DNA of 64,000 nt from Streptomyces reniochalinae (lineage in GTDB: Bacteria; Actinomycetota; Actinomycetes; Streptomycetales; Streptomycetaceae). The stretch is taken from assembly GCF_003323735.1 (NCBI RefSeq), contig NZ_QOIM01000034.1, forward strand, positions 124,001 to 188,000. The letters are read 5' to 3'. The notes below the pieces were generated by a model that saw only the letters and a program-made list of their open reading frames with translations, was not told the DNA's origin and made no database searches. A program made the translations under genes and the position numbers. This document shows, piece after piece, positions 41,812 through 50,702 of the stretch (its first letter is position 1; every line of letters begins with the position of its first letter).

Positions 41812-42069
41812 TCAGTGTTTGCGGCGGCGGAGCCCGGCGCCCTTCAGGTGCTGGAGAAGCTCCTTCGAGCCGACCTCGACGGCCCCGGCCCGCACCGCGG
41901 CGCCGTACTGTCCCGACGGGATGTCGTAGTGGTCGTGGTCGAAGGCGCGCGGCGGGCAGCCGATGCGGGCCGCGAACGCGTGGAGTTCGTCGTACGAGCT
42001 GTCGCTCACCAGGTGGGACCACATGCGCCCGTGCCCCGGCCAGATCGGCGGGTCGATGTAGACGGTCAC
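41812..42069 (-). CDS. DUF4031 protein
   Basis: An 85-residue protein starting VTVYIDPPIWPGHGRMWSHL and continuing through SDSSYDELHAFAARIGCPPR, FDHDHYDIPSGQYG and GAVEVGSKELLQHLKGAGLR. This matches DUF4031 throughout. The conserved His and Asp residues suggest a metal site, but no activity is known. The GTG at 42069 overlaps the stop of the upstream gene as GTGA, so the two are translationally coupled. Confidence 0.85.
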   Translation of the reverse strand: MTVYIDPPIWPGHGRMWSHLVSDSSYDELHAFAARIGCPPRAFDHDHYDIPSGQYGAAVRAGAVEVGSKELLQHLKGAGLRRRKH

Positions 42070-42485
42070 AGCTTGGTGCCCAGCCGGCCCACCCGGGCGA
42101 CCACCGTCGAGGTCTTCCCGCAGATCCAGTGCGGGTCCTCGCCCAGTTCCGGCTCGACCTGGAGCGCGTGCAGGTCGGAGCCGGCGCACACGGGGCAGAC
42201 GGGCCACCGGCCGTACTGTTCGAGCAGCGCGTCTTGGACGTCCTGGGCTACCAGGCCGTCCACGAAGGCGACCCCCTCGGGCCACTGCCCGACCCACCAG
42301 CGGCGGTGGGTGACCGACTCCTCGACCATCGAGACGATGTCGGCGCGGGCCACGTCGCTCGCCTCCAGGTCCGCGAGGATCAGCGCGCGGGCGGCGTGCA
42401 GGGCGCGTTCCAGCGGGTCCTGCCGCCCGGGGACGGCGGGGTCGCGGCCCTCGCCCGGCGGGTCCGAGCCTGGTGCGGATTCCAT
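42066..42485 (-). CDS. hypothetical protein coupled to DUF4031
   Basis: A 139-residue protein. After a Pro/Gly-rich N-terminus it has a helix (RALHAARALILADLEASDVA), SVTHRRWWVGQWPEGVAFVD, and a small zinc-knuckle-like part (WPVCPVCAGSDLHAL with a later HWICGK). The three Cys and one His could bind zinc. The ATG at 42485 is preferred because GGAGGT lies nine bases upstream; an ATG at 42494 is too close to it. It is the first gene of the pair with DUF4031. No function is known. Confidence 0.7.
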   Translation of the reverse strand: MESAPGSDPPGEGRDPAVPGRQDPLERALHAARALILADLEASDVARADIVSMVEESVTHRRWWVGQWPEGVAFVDGLVAQDVQDALLEQYGRWPVCPVCAGSDLHALQVEPELGEDPHWICGKTSTVVARVGRLGTKL

Positions 42486-42608
42486 CGGTGCCATACCTCC
42501 ATTGCACCACTGCTGCCCCGTACGGCTCACAGCTCGCTGACCACTCGCTGACCGCCAAGTGCCGCAACAGCCATTGACGGGCAACCGAATCGAAAATATC
42601 TTCCACCC

Positions 42609-43796
42609 GTGAGCAGTAATCTGAAGGAAAATTTCACCTTCCGATCAGAGCACCGGCGGGCAGCCGAGCCGACGTCGCCTCCGACGGGGACGACGGAGGC
42701 GACGGCGACGGCCGGAGCTTCGGCCACGGCAGGCACCAGGGAGCCGACGGCGACGGCGGGGCCACCGGCAGCGAGGACGCCGGCGGCACCCGCGGGACCC
42801 GCGACGTCGACGGCACCGGCAGGACCGACGGCACCTGCGGGGGCCGCGAAGCGGCCGGGACCCGCGGGGGCCAGGCCGCCGGCACCCCGGGCGGGTGGGC
42901 ACCAGGCCGTGCGCCCCGGGCCGACCGCGCTCGCGGCGAAGGTGCGCACGATGGCCCCGTCGATGACGCGCTCGATGCAGCGGGTCGCCGAGGCGGTCGC
43001 CGGTGATCCCGCCGGGTGCGCGCAGCTCACCGTCACGGGCCTGGCCGAGCGCACCGGAACGAGCGAGGCCACCGTGGTGCGCACCTCGCGCCTTCTCGGG
43101 TATCCCGGATACCGGGACCTGCGGCTGGCTCTCGCGGGGCTGGCCGCGCAGCAGGAGTCGGGCGCGGCTCCCGCCGTGACCGCCGACATCGCCGTGGACG
43201 ACCCGATGCCCGACGTCGTCGCCAAGCTGGCGCTGGACGAGCAGCAGACGCTGGCCGACACGGCCGCCGCGCTCGACGTGGCGCAGGTCGAGGCGGCCGT
43301 CGCCGCGATGGTCTCGGCCCGGCGGGTCGATGTGTACGGCGTCGGCGCCTCCGGGCTGGTCAGCCAGGACCTGGCGCAGAAGCTGCTCCGCATCGGCATG
43401 GTGGCGCACAGCCACGCCGACCCGCATCTCGCCGTCACCAACGCGGTGCAGATGCAGGCGGGCGACGTCGCGGTCGCCATCACCCATTCGGGGCGGACCG
43501 TGGACGTCATCGAGCCGTTGCGCGTCGCCTTCGACCAGGGCGCGACGACCATCGCGATCACGGGCCGCCCGGACGGGGAGGTCGCCCAGTACGCCGACCA
43601 CGTGCTGACGACGTCCACGGCGCGGGAGAGCGAGCTGCGCCCCGCGGCGATGTCCAGCAGAACGAGCCAGCTGCTCGTCGTCGACTGCCTGTTCATAGGC
43701 GTGGCCCAGCGGACGTACGAGACGGCGGCGCCCGCGCTCTCCGCCTCGTACGAAGCGCTGGCGCACCGCCACTCGCCCCGGCCCCGGGGCCGTTGA
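42609..43796 (+). CDS. RpiR/MurR-family regulator
   Basis: A 395-residue regulator. The first 110 residues are low complexity (TATAGASATAGTREPTATA and similar). The RpiR helix-turn-helix is at about 115-190 (RTMAPSMTRSMQRVAEAVAG, GLAERTGTSEATVVRTSRLL), and the sugar-phosphate-binding SIS domain at about 230-380 (RRVDVYGVGASGLVSQDLAQ, AITHSGRTVDVIEPLRVAFD). It precedes murQ and a PTS EIIBC gene, so its ligand is probably MurNAc-6-phosphate or GlcNAc-6-phosphate, as for MurR. A GAAGG-AAAATTTCA-CCTTC palindrome lies within its first codons (42623-42641). Confidence 0.87.
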   Translation: MSSNLKENFTFRSEHRRAAEPTSPPTGTTEATATAGASATAGTREPTATAGPPAARTPAAPAGPATSTAPAGPTAPAGAAKRPGPAGARPPAPRAGGHQAVRPGPTALAAKVRTMAPSMTRSMQRVAEAVAGDPAGCAQLTVTGLAERTGTSEATVVRTSRLLGYPGYRDLRLALAGLAAQQESGAAPAVTADIAVDDPMPDVVAKLALDEQQTLADTAAALDVAQVEAAVAAMVSARRVDVYGVGASGLVSQDLAQKLLRIGMVAHSHADPHLAVTNAVQMQAGDVAVAITHSGRTVDVIEPLRVAFDQGATTIAITGRPDGEVAQYADHVLTTSTARESELRPAAMSSRTSQLLVVDCLFIGVAQRTYETAAPALSASYEALAHRHSPRPRGR

Positions 43797-43914
43797 GGCC
43801 CGCTGCCCGACGAGCGAGGCCGCGCCCGCCCCGGCAGCCCCGGGAGGCGCGGCACGCCGCGGACGCCCAGGATCCAGACCGCCCCCGCCCAGAGCCACAG
43901 AAAGCCGCTCCCGC

Positions 43915-45033
43915 ATGACCACCTCACAGCCCGCCACTCCCCTCGGTTCCTCCGGCTCGCAACCCGACCCCGCGCGGCCCGACCGCGCACGGTCCGGCTC
44001 CGCGCGACCCGGCGCCGCGCCGGCGGAGTCCGCCGCCCCGTCCGGGACCGCCCCCGAGCAGGACGCCGCGTCGTCCCGGCCGGACGCGTCGCGCTACGAC
44101 GTACTCCGCCATCAGTTGGACACACTCACGACCGAAGCGTTTCGCAGCGAGCTGGCCCAAATCGACCAGCTGCCCACGCTGGAGATCGCGGAGATCATGA
44201 ACGGCGAGGACAGCACCGTCCCCACCGCCGTGGCCGCCCGGCTGCCGCAGATCGCCGCCGCGATCGACGCCATCGCCGAGCGGATGGCGCGCGGCGGGCG
44301 CCTCCTCTACGCGGGCGCGGGGACGGCCGGGCGCATGGGCGTGCTCGACGCCAGCGAGTGCCCGCCGACCTTCAACACCGCTCCCGGCCAGGTCACCGGC
44401 GTGATCGCGGGTGGTCCCGGCGCGATGGTGAACTCCGTCGAGGGCGCGGAGGACAGCCCCGAGATGGCCGCGGCCGACCTGGACGCGCTGTCTTTGACCG
44501 CCGACGACACCGTGGTGGGGATCTCCGCGTCGGGGCGTACGCCCTTCGCCATCGGCGCCGTCGAACACGCGCGCGCCCTGGGCGCTCTCACAGTGGGACT
44601 GTCCTGCAACGAGGGCTCGGCGCTCGCGGCAGCCGCCGAGCACGGCATCGAGGTCGTCGTCGGCCCCGAGCTGCTGACCGGCTCCACCCGGCTGAAGGCC
44701 GGCACCGCGCAGAAGCTCGTCCTCAACATGCTCTCCACCATCACGATGATCCGGCTGGGCAAGACCTACGGGAACCTGATGGTGGACCTGCGCGCCTCCA
44801 ACGAGAAGCTGCGCGCCCGCTCACGGCGGATCGTCGCGCTGGCGACGGGCGCGCCCGACGACGCGATCGAGAGGGCGCTCGCGGCCACGGACGGCGAGGT
44901 CAAAGCCGCCATCCTCACCATTCTGGGTGACGTCGAAGGACCGAAGGCCCAGCGGCTGCTGACCGCCTCCCACGGACATCTGCGCGCGGCCCTCACCGCG
45001 GCAGCCACCGACAGGTCCGAGGGCGACGCCTGA
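43915..45033 (+). CDS. murQ: N-acetylmuramic acid 6-phosphate etherase (MurQ)
   Basis: A 372-residue SIS-fold enzyme that splits the lactyl ether of MurNAc-6-phosphate to GlcNAc-6-phosphate and D-lactate. After a 55-residue Ser/Pro-rich extension come TLEIAEIMNGEDSTVPTAVA, the family signature GAGTAGRMGVLDASECPPTF, VNSVEGAEDSPEMAAADL (catalytic Glu), VVGISASGRTPFAIGAVEHA and the STRLKAGTAQKLVLNMLSTI helix. The length without the extension is normal (about 300). It sits between the RpiR regulator and the PTS gene on one strand. The cytosolic enzyme recycles peptidoglycan sugar. Confidence 0.95.
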   Translation: MTTSQPATPLGSSGSQPDPARPDRARSGSARPGAAPAESAAPSGTAPEQDAASSRPDASRYDVLRHQLDTLTTEAFRSELAQIDQLPTLEIAEIMNGEDSTVPTAVAARLPQIAAAIDAIAERMARGGRLLYAGAGTAGRMGVLDASECPPTFNTAPGQVTGVIAGGPGAMVNSVEGAEDSPEMAAADLDALSLTADDTVVGISASGRTPFAIGAVEHARALGALTVGLSCNEGSALAAAAEHGIEVVVGPELLTGSTRLKAGTAQKLVLNMLSTITMIRLGKTYGNLMVDLRASNEKLRARSRRIVALATGAPDDAIERALAATDGEVKAAILTILGDVEGPKAQRLLTASHGHLRAALTAAATDRSEGDA

Positions 45034-45153
45034 CCTTGCTCTCCCACCGAACCGTTACCGCACCGACCGCCCCCACAGGACCGACCACCCGAACCGGACC
45101 GAACGCCCGTACCGCCTGCACCATGGCACCACTCAAAGAAGAGCGACCGCACC

Positions 45154-46833
45154 ATGAGCACAGACAGCACCAAAGACCGCGCTGAAGGCAGCGGCAACCC
45201 CCACCGGCGTATCGCGGAAGCGATCCTTCCCCTGGTCGGAGGGGCGGCGAACGTCACCTCCGTCACCCACTGCATGACCCGCATGCGGCTGGCCCTCGCC
45301 GACCGCTCCCTCGTCCAGGACAAGGCCCTCAAGGCCCTCCCCGACGTGATGGGCGTGGTCGAGGACGACACCTACCAGATCGTGCTCGGGCCCGGGAAGG
45401 TCGCCCGGGTGACGCCCGAGTTCGAGGCGTTGACCCGGCAGGCCGGCCCGGGCGCGGCAGCGCAGCCGTCGAACGCGTCGAAAGCGAACGCTTCGGACGC
45501 GGCGACACCGGAAGCACCCGAGGCGGCGTCACCCGACGCGGCGGCTCCGGCGGCGGCCAAGACGGCCGACGACCTCGCCGCCGAGGGCGCGGCCCTGCGC
45601 GCGGCCCGCAAGGAGAAGAACGCGACACCGGTGAAGCTGATGCTGCGCCGTATCGCCAACATCTTCGTCCCGCTGATCCCGGCGCTGATCGGCTGCGGCA
45701 TCGTCGCGGGCATCAACGGCCTGTTCACGAACGCGGGCTGGCTGCCTTCCCTCACCCCCGCACTGGCGGCGATCGCCAGCGGCTTCATGTCACTGATCGC
45801 GGTCTTCGTCGGCATCAACACCGCACGGGAGTTCGGCGGTACACCGGTGCTGGGCGGTGCCGCGGCCGCGGTCATCGTCTTCCCCGGGGTCGCCGACGTC
45901 TCCGCATTCGGCGAGAAGCTGGCGCCGGGCCAGGGCGGCGTCCTGGGGGCGCTGTTCGCCGCGCTGCTGGCGGTGTACGTGGAGAAGGGCTGCCGTCGCG
46001 TCGTTCCGTCCGCCGTGGACGTGCTCGTCACACCGACGCTGACGGTGCTGGTGTCGGGCCTGGTCACGCTGTTCGGACTGATGTTCGTGTGCGGCGAGAT
46101 CGCCACCGGCATCGGACACCTCGCCGACTGGCTGCTCGACCACGGCGGAGCCGCCGCGGGATTCGTCCTCGGCGGGCTCTTCCTGCCTCTGGTGATGCTC
46201 GGCCTGCACCAGGCGCTCATCCCGATCCACACCACGCTGATCGACCAGAGCGGCTACACCGTGCTGCTCCCGATCCTGGCCATGGCCGGCGCGGGCCAGG
46301 TCGGCGCCGCGGTCGCCATCTACCTGCGGCTGCACCGCAACACCTCGATCCGCAAGACCATCCGCTCCGCGCTTCCCGCCGGCTTCCTCGGCGTGGGCGA
46401 GCCGCTGATCTACGGCGTCTCGCTGCCCCTGGGGCGCCCGTTCATCACCGCGTGCGTGGGCGGCGCGTTCGGCGGCGGCGTCGTCGGCCTCTTCTACCAG
46501 CTGGGCACCTCGGTCGGCTCCACCGCCATCGGCCCCTCGGGCTGGGCCCTCTTCCCCCTGCTCAAGGGCAACCACGGGCTGGGCGCCATCGCCGCGATCT
46601 ACGGGCTCGGGCTGGCGGCCGGGTACCTCGCCGGGTTCGTGGCGACGTACTTCTTCGGGTTCAGCAAGCAGATGCTCGCCGATCTGAACGCGCCGTCCGA
46701 GAGCGAGGCCGCCGAGCCCGACACCGCCACGGGCTCCTCGCCCGAGCCCCCCGCGGGGGGCACCGCCCCTGACCCCGCACCCGCCCCGGCACCGGCGGGT
46801 GGCGGCTCACTCGGCGGCGGCTCCCTCGTGTGA
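45154..46833 (+). CDS. PTS sugar transporter subunit EIIBC (probable MurNAc/amino-sugar type)
   Basis: A 559-residue fused transporter. The EIIB domain (residues 1-95) has the phospho-Cys in VTHCMTRMRLALAD. An Ala-rich linker (to about 150) leads to the EIIC domain with ten or so helices, including IANIFVPLIPALIGCGIVAG, VFVGINTAREFGGTPVLGGA, GLHQALIPIHTTLIDQSGYT and FLGVGEPLIYGVSLPLGRPF, the glucose-sucrose superfamily blocks. No EIIA is present, as in E. coli MurP. Position after murQ suggests uptake and phosphorylation of N-acetylmuramic acid, or of a related sugar. The tail is Pro/Ala-rich. Confidence 0.85.
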   Translation: MSTDSTKDRAEGSGNPHRRIAEAILPLVGGAANVTSVTHCMTRMRLALADRSLVQDKALKALPDVMGVVEDDTYQIVLGPGKVARVTPEFEALTRQAGPGAAAQPSNASKANASDAATPEAPEAASPDAAAPAAAKTADDLAAEGAALRAARKEKNATPVKLMLRRIANIFVPLIPALIGCGIVAGINGLFTNAGWLPSLTPALAAIASGFMSLIAVFVGINTAREFGGTPVLGGAAAAVIVFPGVADVSAFGEKLAPGQGGVLGALFAALLAVYVEKGCRRVVPSAVDVLVTPTLTVLVSGLVTLFGLMFVCGEIATGIGHLADWLLDHGGAAAGFVLGGLFLPLVMLGLHQALIPIHTTLIDQSGYTVLLPILAMAGAGQVGAAVAIYLRLHRNTSIRKTIRSALPAGFLGVGEPLIYGVSLPLGRPFITACVGGAFGGGVVGLFYQLGTSVGSTAIGPSGWALFPLLKGNHGLGAIAAIYGLGLAAGYLAGFVATYFFGFSKQMLADLNAPSESEAAEPDTATGSSPEPPAGGTAPDPAPAPAPAGGGSLGGGSLV

Positions 46834-46878
46834 CGGGAGCACCGGCCTGGCCCCGGCGCGGCCGGGCCGGTGCGGACC

Positions 46879-47676
46879 TCAGCCCTGGTCCGGGTCCCCC
46901 TTGATGAGGGCGAACGTGGCGCCGGCCGGGTCCCTGAGCATGGCGAGGCGCCCGACCCCGGGGGCGTCCGACGGCGGCATCAGCGCGCTCGCCCCCGCCC
47001 CGGTCGCCCTGGTGAACGTGGCGTCGCAGTCCTCCGTGGCGAAGTACGGGTGCCACTCGGACGCGGAGCCGGCATCCCGGTGCTCCCGCGTCAGCTGCAT
47101 CATGCCGCCCTGCCCCGTGTCCTCGGGCGTGCCACCGCCGGGTGCGGAGAAGACGGAGTAGACGAGACCGTCACCCATCGGCATGTCCTCGTAGCTCCAG
47201 GAGAACACGGACGTGTAGAAGTCCTTCACCGCGGCGGCGTCCGTCGTGTACAGCTCCGTCCAGCACAGCGTCTCCGGCTCCATGACGACGTCGAGACCGA
47301 CCGTCTCACGCGGCTGCCAGACGGCGAAGCCGGCACCGGCCGGATCGGTGAACTGCGCCATCCGGCCCGCGGTGAACACGTTCATCGGCGCGGCCCGCAC
47401 GGCCCCGCCCGCCCGTTCCACGGCCGCGCGGGTGGCGTCCGCGTCCCGCGTGTGGAAGTACACCGTCCAACTGGGATCGCCCTCTCCCATCAGCGGGCCG
47501 ACGGCCGCCACCACCTCACCGTTCCGCCGGAAGAAGCCGTAGCCCCCCGCCTCGGGCCCCGCGGACTGGAACTCCCAGTCGAAGACGCTCGTGTAGAAGG
47601 CGACGGCGGCCTCGACGTCGGGAGCGGCGAGGTCGAGCCAGTTCGGAGTGCCGGGAACGAAGGCGGTCGTCAGCAT
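46879..47676 (-). CDS. VOC-family (glyoxalase-like) protein with two domains
   Basis: A 265-residue protein of two vicinal-oxygen-chelate domains: GTPNWLDLAAPDVEAAVAFY to QFTDPAGAGFAVWQP, and LCWTELYTTDAAAVKDFYTS to MLRDPAGATFALIKGDP. It resembles the mycobacterial CFP32 type annotated as hydroxylase or glyoxalase. Metal ligands of true glyoxalases are not complete, so the activity is unclear. It converges on the PTS gene, 45 bases away. The ATG at 47676 follows GGAGGAT. Confidence 0.87.
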   Translation of the reverse strand: MLTTAFVPGTPNWLDLAAPDVEAAVAFYTSVFDWEFQSAGPEAGGYGFFRRNGEVVAAVGPLMGEGDPSWTVYFHTRDADATRAAVERAGGAVRAAPMNVFTAGRMAQFTDPAGAGFAVWQPRETVGLDVVMEPETLCWTELYTTDAAAVKDFYTSVFSWSYEDMPMGDGLVYSVFSAPGGGTPEDTGQGGMMQLTREHRDAGSASEWHPYFATEDCDATFTRATGAGASALMPPSDAPGVGRLAMLRDPAGATFALIKGDPDQG

Positions 47677-47872
47677 ACGGATCCTCCGGCGTGCGGGAAG
47701 CGGTGGCTGTCGTCGGGGGCCGCACCGCTCGTTCCAGCCAGCATGGCAGCAGTTGCGGCCGCCCGCCGCTCAGACGCCGGCCGCCCGCTGCTCGGGCCGC
47801 CGGTCGGAGCCCGCCAGGACGGCCCTCGCACCCGCCGGGCCGCCACCGCTGCGCGGTGCGGGGCGCCGGGTC

Positions 47873-48535
47873 TCACACGTCGCCGCGCCGCAGCAGCACC
47901 CGGCCCAGGCTCGCCTGCACCGTCGCCAGTCCGCGCACCACCGGGACGACCGTCGCCAGGAGGAAGACGCCGAGCACCAGGTTGCCTGCGATGTCGGGCG
48001 CGCGCCCCGTCAGACCGAACGCCAGATCGACCCAGCCGTCGCTGTCGCCACGGGGGATCGGCCAGGACCACAGCCCGTACGTCACCCCTCCCACACCGCC
48101 GGCCAGCCACGTCAGCGTGAGGCAGAAGGTCACCACGCGGACCGGGAAGGCGAGGACGGCGTGCACCAGGTCACGCCACGCCTGCGGATCGCGGACACCG
48201 CTCCAGCGTCCTGAGTGGCCCGGGCCGGGCCCGGGCGCCACCGCCCTGGCGGGGAGCGGGCGGCCGGTCACGGCGGCGATGTGGTCGGCCTCCACCCGGG
48301 CCAGGTACCGCGCCATGGCCAGCGTTCCGGCCAGCACGGGGACTCCGACGAAGAGGATGAGTGTCGAGACGCCGACGGCGAAACCGGTGATCATCAAGGT
48401 GAACGAGGCGATGCCCAGGGGCAGCCCGGACAGCAGGTAGCCCACCTCACGACCGAATCGCCCACCGCGAGCGCTCCTGTCGGCAGGGAGCGCGGAGAGC
48501 GGCGTCCTCGTCTGCGCGTGCGTCGTCGATGTCAT
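47873..48535 (-). CDS. stand-alone membrane 'sensor' domain protein
   Basis: A 220-residue membrane protein with about four helices (REVGYLLSGLPLGIASFTLM, LILFVGVPVLAGTLAMARYL, VVTFCLTLTWLAGGVGGVTY, GNLVLGVFLLATVVPVVRGL). It matches the actinobacterial 'putative sensor' domain that normally precedes a histidine kinase. No kinase domain follows in any frame and no response regulator is near. It may be a stand-alone variant. ATG at 48535 follows GGAGGT. Confidence 0.8.
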   Translation of the reverse strand: MTSTTHAQTRTPLSALPADRSARGGRFGREVGYLLSGLPLGIASFTLMITGFAVGVSTLILFVGVPVLAGTLAMARYLARVEADHIAAVTGRPLPARAVAPGPGPGHSGRWSGVRDPQAWRDLVHAVLAFPVRVVTFCLTLTWLAGGVGGVTYGLWSWPIPRGDSDGWVDLAFGLTGRAPDIAGNLVLGVFLLATVVPVVRGLATVQASLGRVLLRRGDV

Positions 48536-48656
48536 ACCTCCACTCTCGCCGCGCGTCCGCCCGCCCCCCAGACGGTTGGGGCCCGTATCCCCGGTGTACC
48601 TAGCACTACCCCGCCGCGAGGTGGAGGCCCGTTCCGCCCCGGCGGCCCGGCAGACC

Positions 48657-49145
48657 TCAGTGGACGGTCACCGCCACGGCGTTCGAGGGCTGTCCCGCCA
48701 CCACCGTGCGGACGTGGTTCAGTCCCTTGATGCCCAGCTTGACGCGCATCGAGTAGTCCAGGGACCGGTTGACGACCGAGGTCCCCGGCAGCGTCTTCCA
48801 CGTGCCGTGCTGCTTTTGCTGGAGGTGGACGGCGGTGCCCTCCTTGATCCCGGTCACCTTCCCGTGCAGCCGGAACTGCTCCCACTGCTTCACGTCGTGG
48901 CGGTCGGCCTTCACGGTGTTGGTCTTCGCCGCGTCTGCGGCCCCGCCGGCCGGGGAGGACGGACCACCCCCTGTGGTGGCTGTGGTGGCTGTGGTGGCGG
49001 CGCTGGTGGTCGCGGTAGCGGCTGCCGTGGTGGCCTTGGGTGAGGCGGCCGCGCCGACGGCGGCAGCGCCGACGGCGGCAGCGCCGGCCAGGCCGACGGC
49101 GACGGCGGCCGCAACAGCGGTACGGAGACGGAAGGGTGAGGTCAC
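48657..49145 (-). CDS. secreted Ala/Thr-rich protein, hypothetical
   Basis: A 162-residue exported protein. The signal is RLRTAVAAAVAVGLAGAAAV with an Ala cleavage site. A 40-residue Ala/Thr linker follows (ATATTSAATTATTATTGGG). The C-terminal 95 residues (VKADRHDVKQWEQFRLHGKV, TGIKEGTAVHLQQKQHGTWK, HVRTVVAGQPSNAVAVTV) look like a single beta-sandwich of the kind found in Streptomyces cell-surface proteins. A GTG at 49145 is the start; the frame upstream is a minisatellite. Function unknown. Confidence 0.72.
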   Translation of the reverse strand: MTSPFRLRTAVAAAVAVGLAGAAAVGAAAVGAAASPKATTAAATATTSAATTATTATTGGGPSSPAGGAADAAKTNTVKADRHDVKQWEQFRLHGKVTGIKEGTAVHLQQKQHGTWKTLPGTSVVNRSLDYSMRVKLGIKGLNHVRTVVAGQPSNAVAVTVH

Positions 49146-49250
49146 GTTGCACTTCCCGTTCTCTTGAGGGACGCAGACGTACATACGCCCGCAAGCGGTG
49201 CGATCGCCTGCGCACCAGACATGCCCCCGCGAACACCCATGTATCCCTGA

Positions 49251-49362
49251 GCGGGAGAACGGGGTGTCCCCGGAAGGGGAAACCGAGCATCCCCGGGAGG
49301 GGAAACCGAGCGCCCCTGGGGAGGGAAAGCCGAGCGTCCCCGGAGTGGGGAGCCGGGTGGCG
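49251..49362. repeat. minisatellite with 23-25 bp units
   Basis: About four imperfect units of the form (G/A)TCCCCGG(A/G)GGGGAAACCGAGC follow each other between the divergently oriented 5' end of the secreted-protein gene and the 3' end of the monooxygenase gene. Units differ by small changes. No gene covers them. Confidence 0.65.
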
Positions 49363-49410
49363 GGAGTTGAGCGCGCGGTCGCGGAGACCGCGCGCGGACG
49401 GCCCGGCCCC

Positions 49411-50529
49411 TCACTCCCCTTCCGCGTCCAGTTCCAGGGCGTTCTTCGCCCGCTCCAGCGACTCCTCCGACGCGCCGTGTCCCGGATTCTCGGTGGCCAG
49501 GGCCTGGTTGAGGGTGACGAAGGGGCGCATGCGCCGCTCGTAGCGGGCGAAGGCGGCGGCGAAGTCGCCGGCGCCCCTGCCGAGTTCGCCGGCCAGGACG
49601 TAGGCACCGGTCAGGGCGAGGCTGGTGCCCTGGCCGGAGAGCGGCGAGGAGCAGTATCCGGCGTCTCCGACGAGCGCGACGCGTCCGCGCGTCCAGTGGT
49701 CCATGCGGACCTGCGCCATGGCGTCGTAGTAGAAGTCCGGCGCGGTCCTCATGGCCTCCAGCAGCTTCGGGGTGTCACCGCCGAGGGCGGACAGGCGTGC
49801 GGCGAGGAGTGTCCGCTGCTGCTCGGTGTCGCGGTGGTCGTAGTCGAGCGGGCCCGACATGAAGCCCAGGGTGGCGCGGAGTTCGGTGTTGTCCCGTACG
49901 GGGTAGAGGCAGTAGCTGGCGCCCTCTCCCTGCGACCAGACCTGCCAGTTGTCGAGCCCTGGGAAGTTGTCGGTGGAGAAGACGGCCACGTAGGCACCGA
50001 GGTGGTGGAGGTGGTCGGGCTCGGGTCCGAAGGCGAGACGGCGGACGCCCGAGTGCAGGCCGTCCGCGCCGACGACGTGGTCGAAGGTGCGGCGGGTGCC
50101 GTCGGCGAAGACGGCCGTCACACCGTCGGGGCGCTGGTCGAGCGCGGTGAGCGAGGTGCCGAAAAGGAACGCGGCCCGCCCCTCCACGGCCCGGTGGAGC
50201 ATGGCGGTCAGGTCCTCGCGGAGCAGTTCGATGTCGCCGCTGTCCATGCGTCCGCCGCTGTAGGTCATCTCCGTCGAACGCCACAGCTCGTTGCCGTCGC
50301 CGTCGTGCATCGACATCCCGCGCATCCGCGTGCGGGCCGTGCGCGCCTTCTCCAGGAGGCCCATCCGGTCGAGTACGTCGAGTGCGACACCGCGTACGTC
50401 GACGGCCTGGCCTCCCGGGCGGGGTGCCGGGGCGCGCTCGACGACGGTCGGCTCGAAGCCGCGCTCGCGCAGCCAGTAGGCGAGGGTCAGGCCGGCGACG
50501 CTCGCGCCGGAGATGAGGACGGTCCTCAT
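49411..50529 (-). CDS. FAD-dependent monooxygenase (class A, TetX/PhzS-like)
   Basis: A 372-residue flavoprotein hydroxylase that uses NAD(P)H and oxygen. The FAD dinucleotide motif is MRTVLISGASVAGLTLAYWL, the second FAD motif RGRVALVGDAGYCSSPLSGQ with GTSLALTGAYVLAGEL. DHVVGADGLHSGVRRLAFG is the DG motif that binds both cofactors. The substrate may be an aromatic or polyketide compound, or an antibiotic as with TetX; this cannot be told apart. The ATG at 50529 has GAAGGAG upstream. It diverges from a GntR-TetR fusion regulator and is probably its target. Confidence 0.9.
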   Translation of the reverse strand: MRTVLISGASVAGLTLAYWLRERGFEPTVVERAPAPRPGGQAVDVRGVALDVLDRMGLLEKARTARTRMRGMSMHDGDGNELWRSTEMTYSGGRMDSGDIELLREDLTAMLHRAVEGRAAFLFGTSLTALDQRPDGVTAVFADGTRRTFDHVVGADGLHSGVRRLAFGPEPDHLHHLGAYVAVFSTDNFPGLDNWQVWSQGEGASYCLYPVRDNTELRATLGFMSGPLDYDHRDTEQQRTLLAARLSALGGDTPKLLEAMRTAPDFYYDAMAQVRMDHWTRGRVALVGDAGYCSSPLSGQGTSLALTGAYVLAGELGRGAGDFAAAFARYERRMRPFVTLNQALATENPGHGASEESLERAKNALELDAEGE

Positions 50530-50702
50530 GAAAGACTCCTTCGTACGGTGTACGCGCCCTCGGGGGCACGCCGCTGAATGTACGGCGTACACGCACAGTC
50601 GCATACGCGCGGAAAGCGCCGCTGAACTAGGACAGAGCGCTCGTCGCACACCCTTGCCACCGGTGACCGCTGTACTAGGACAGACAACGGGAGGAGGGGA
50701 CT
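50530..50702. promoter_or_regulatory. divergent operator region with two palindrome classes
   Basis: On the monooxygenase side are CGTACGGTGTACG (50542-50554) and TGTACGGCGTACA (50579-50591), palindromes of the TetR type that share GTAC arms. On the regulator side are CTGAACTAGGACAG (50622-50635) and CTGTACTAGGACAG (50670-50683), 48 bases apart, which look like GntR-type boxes; the second is just before the regulator's ribosome site GGGAGGAGGG. Two site classes match the two DNA-binding domains of the neighbouring regulator. Confidence 0.6.
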
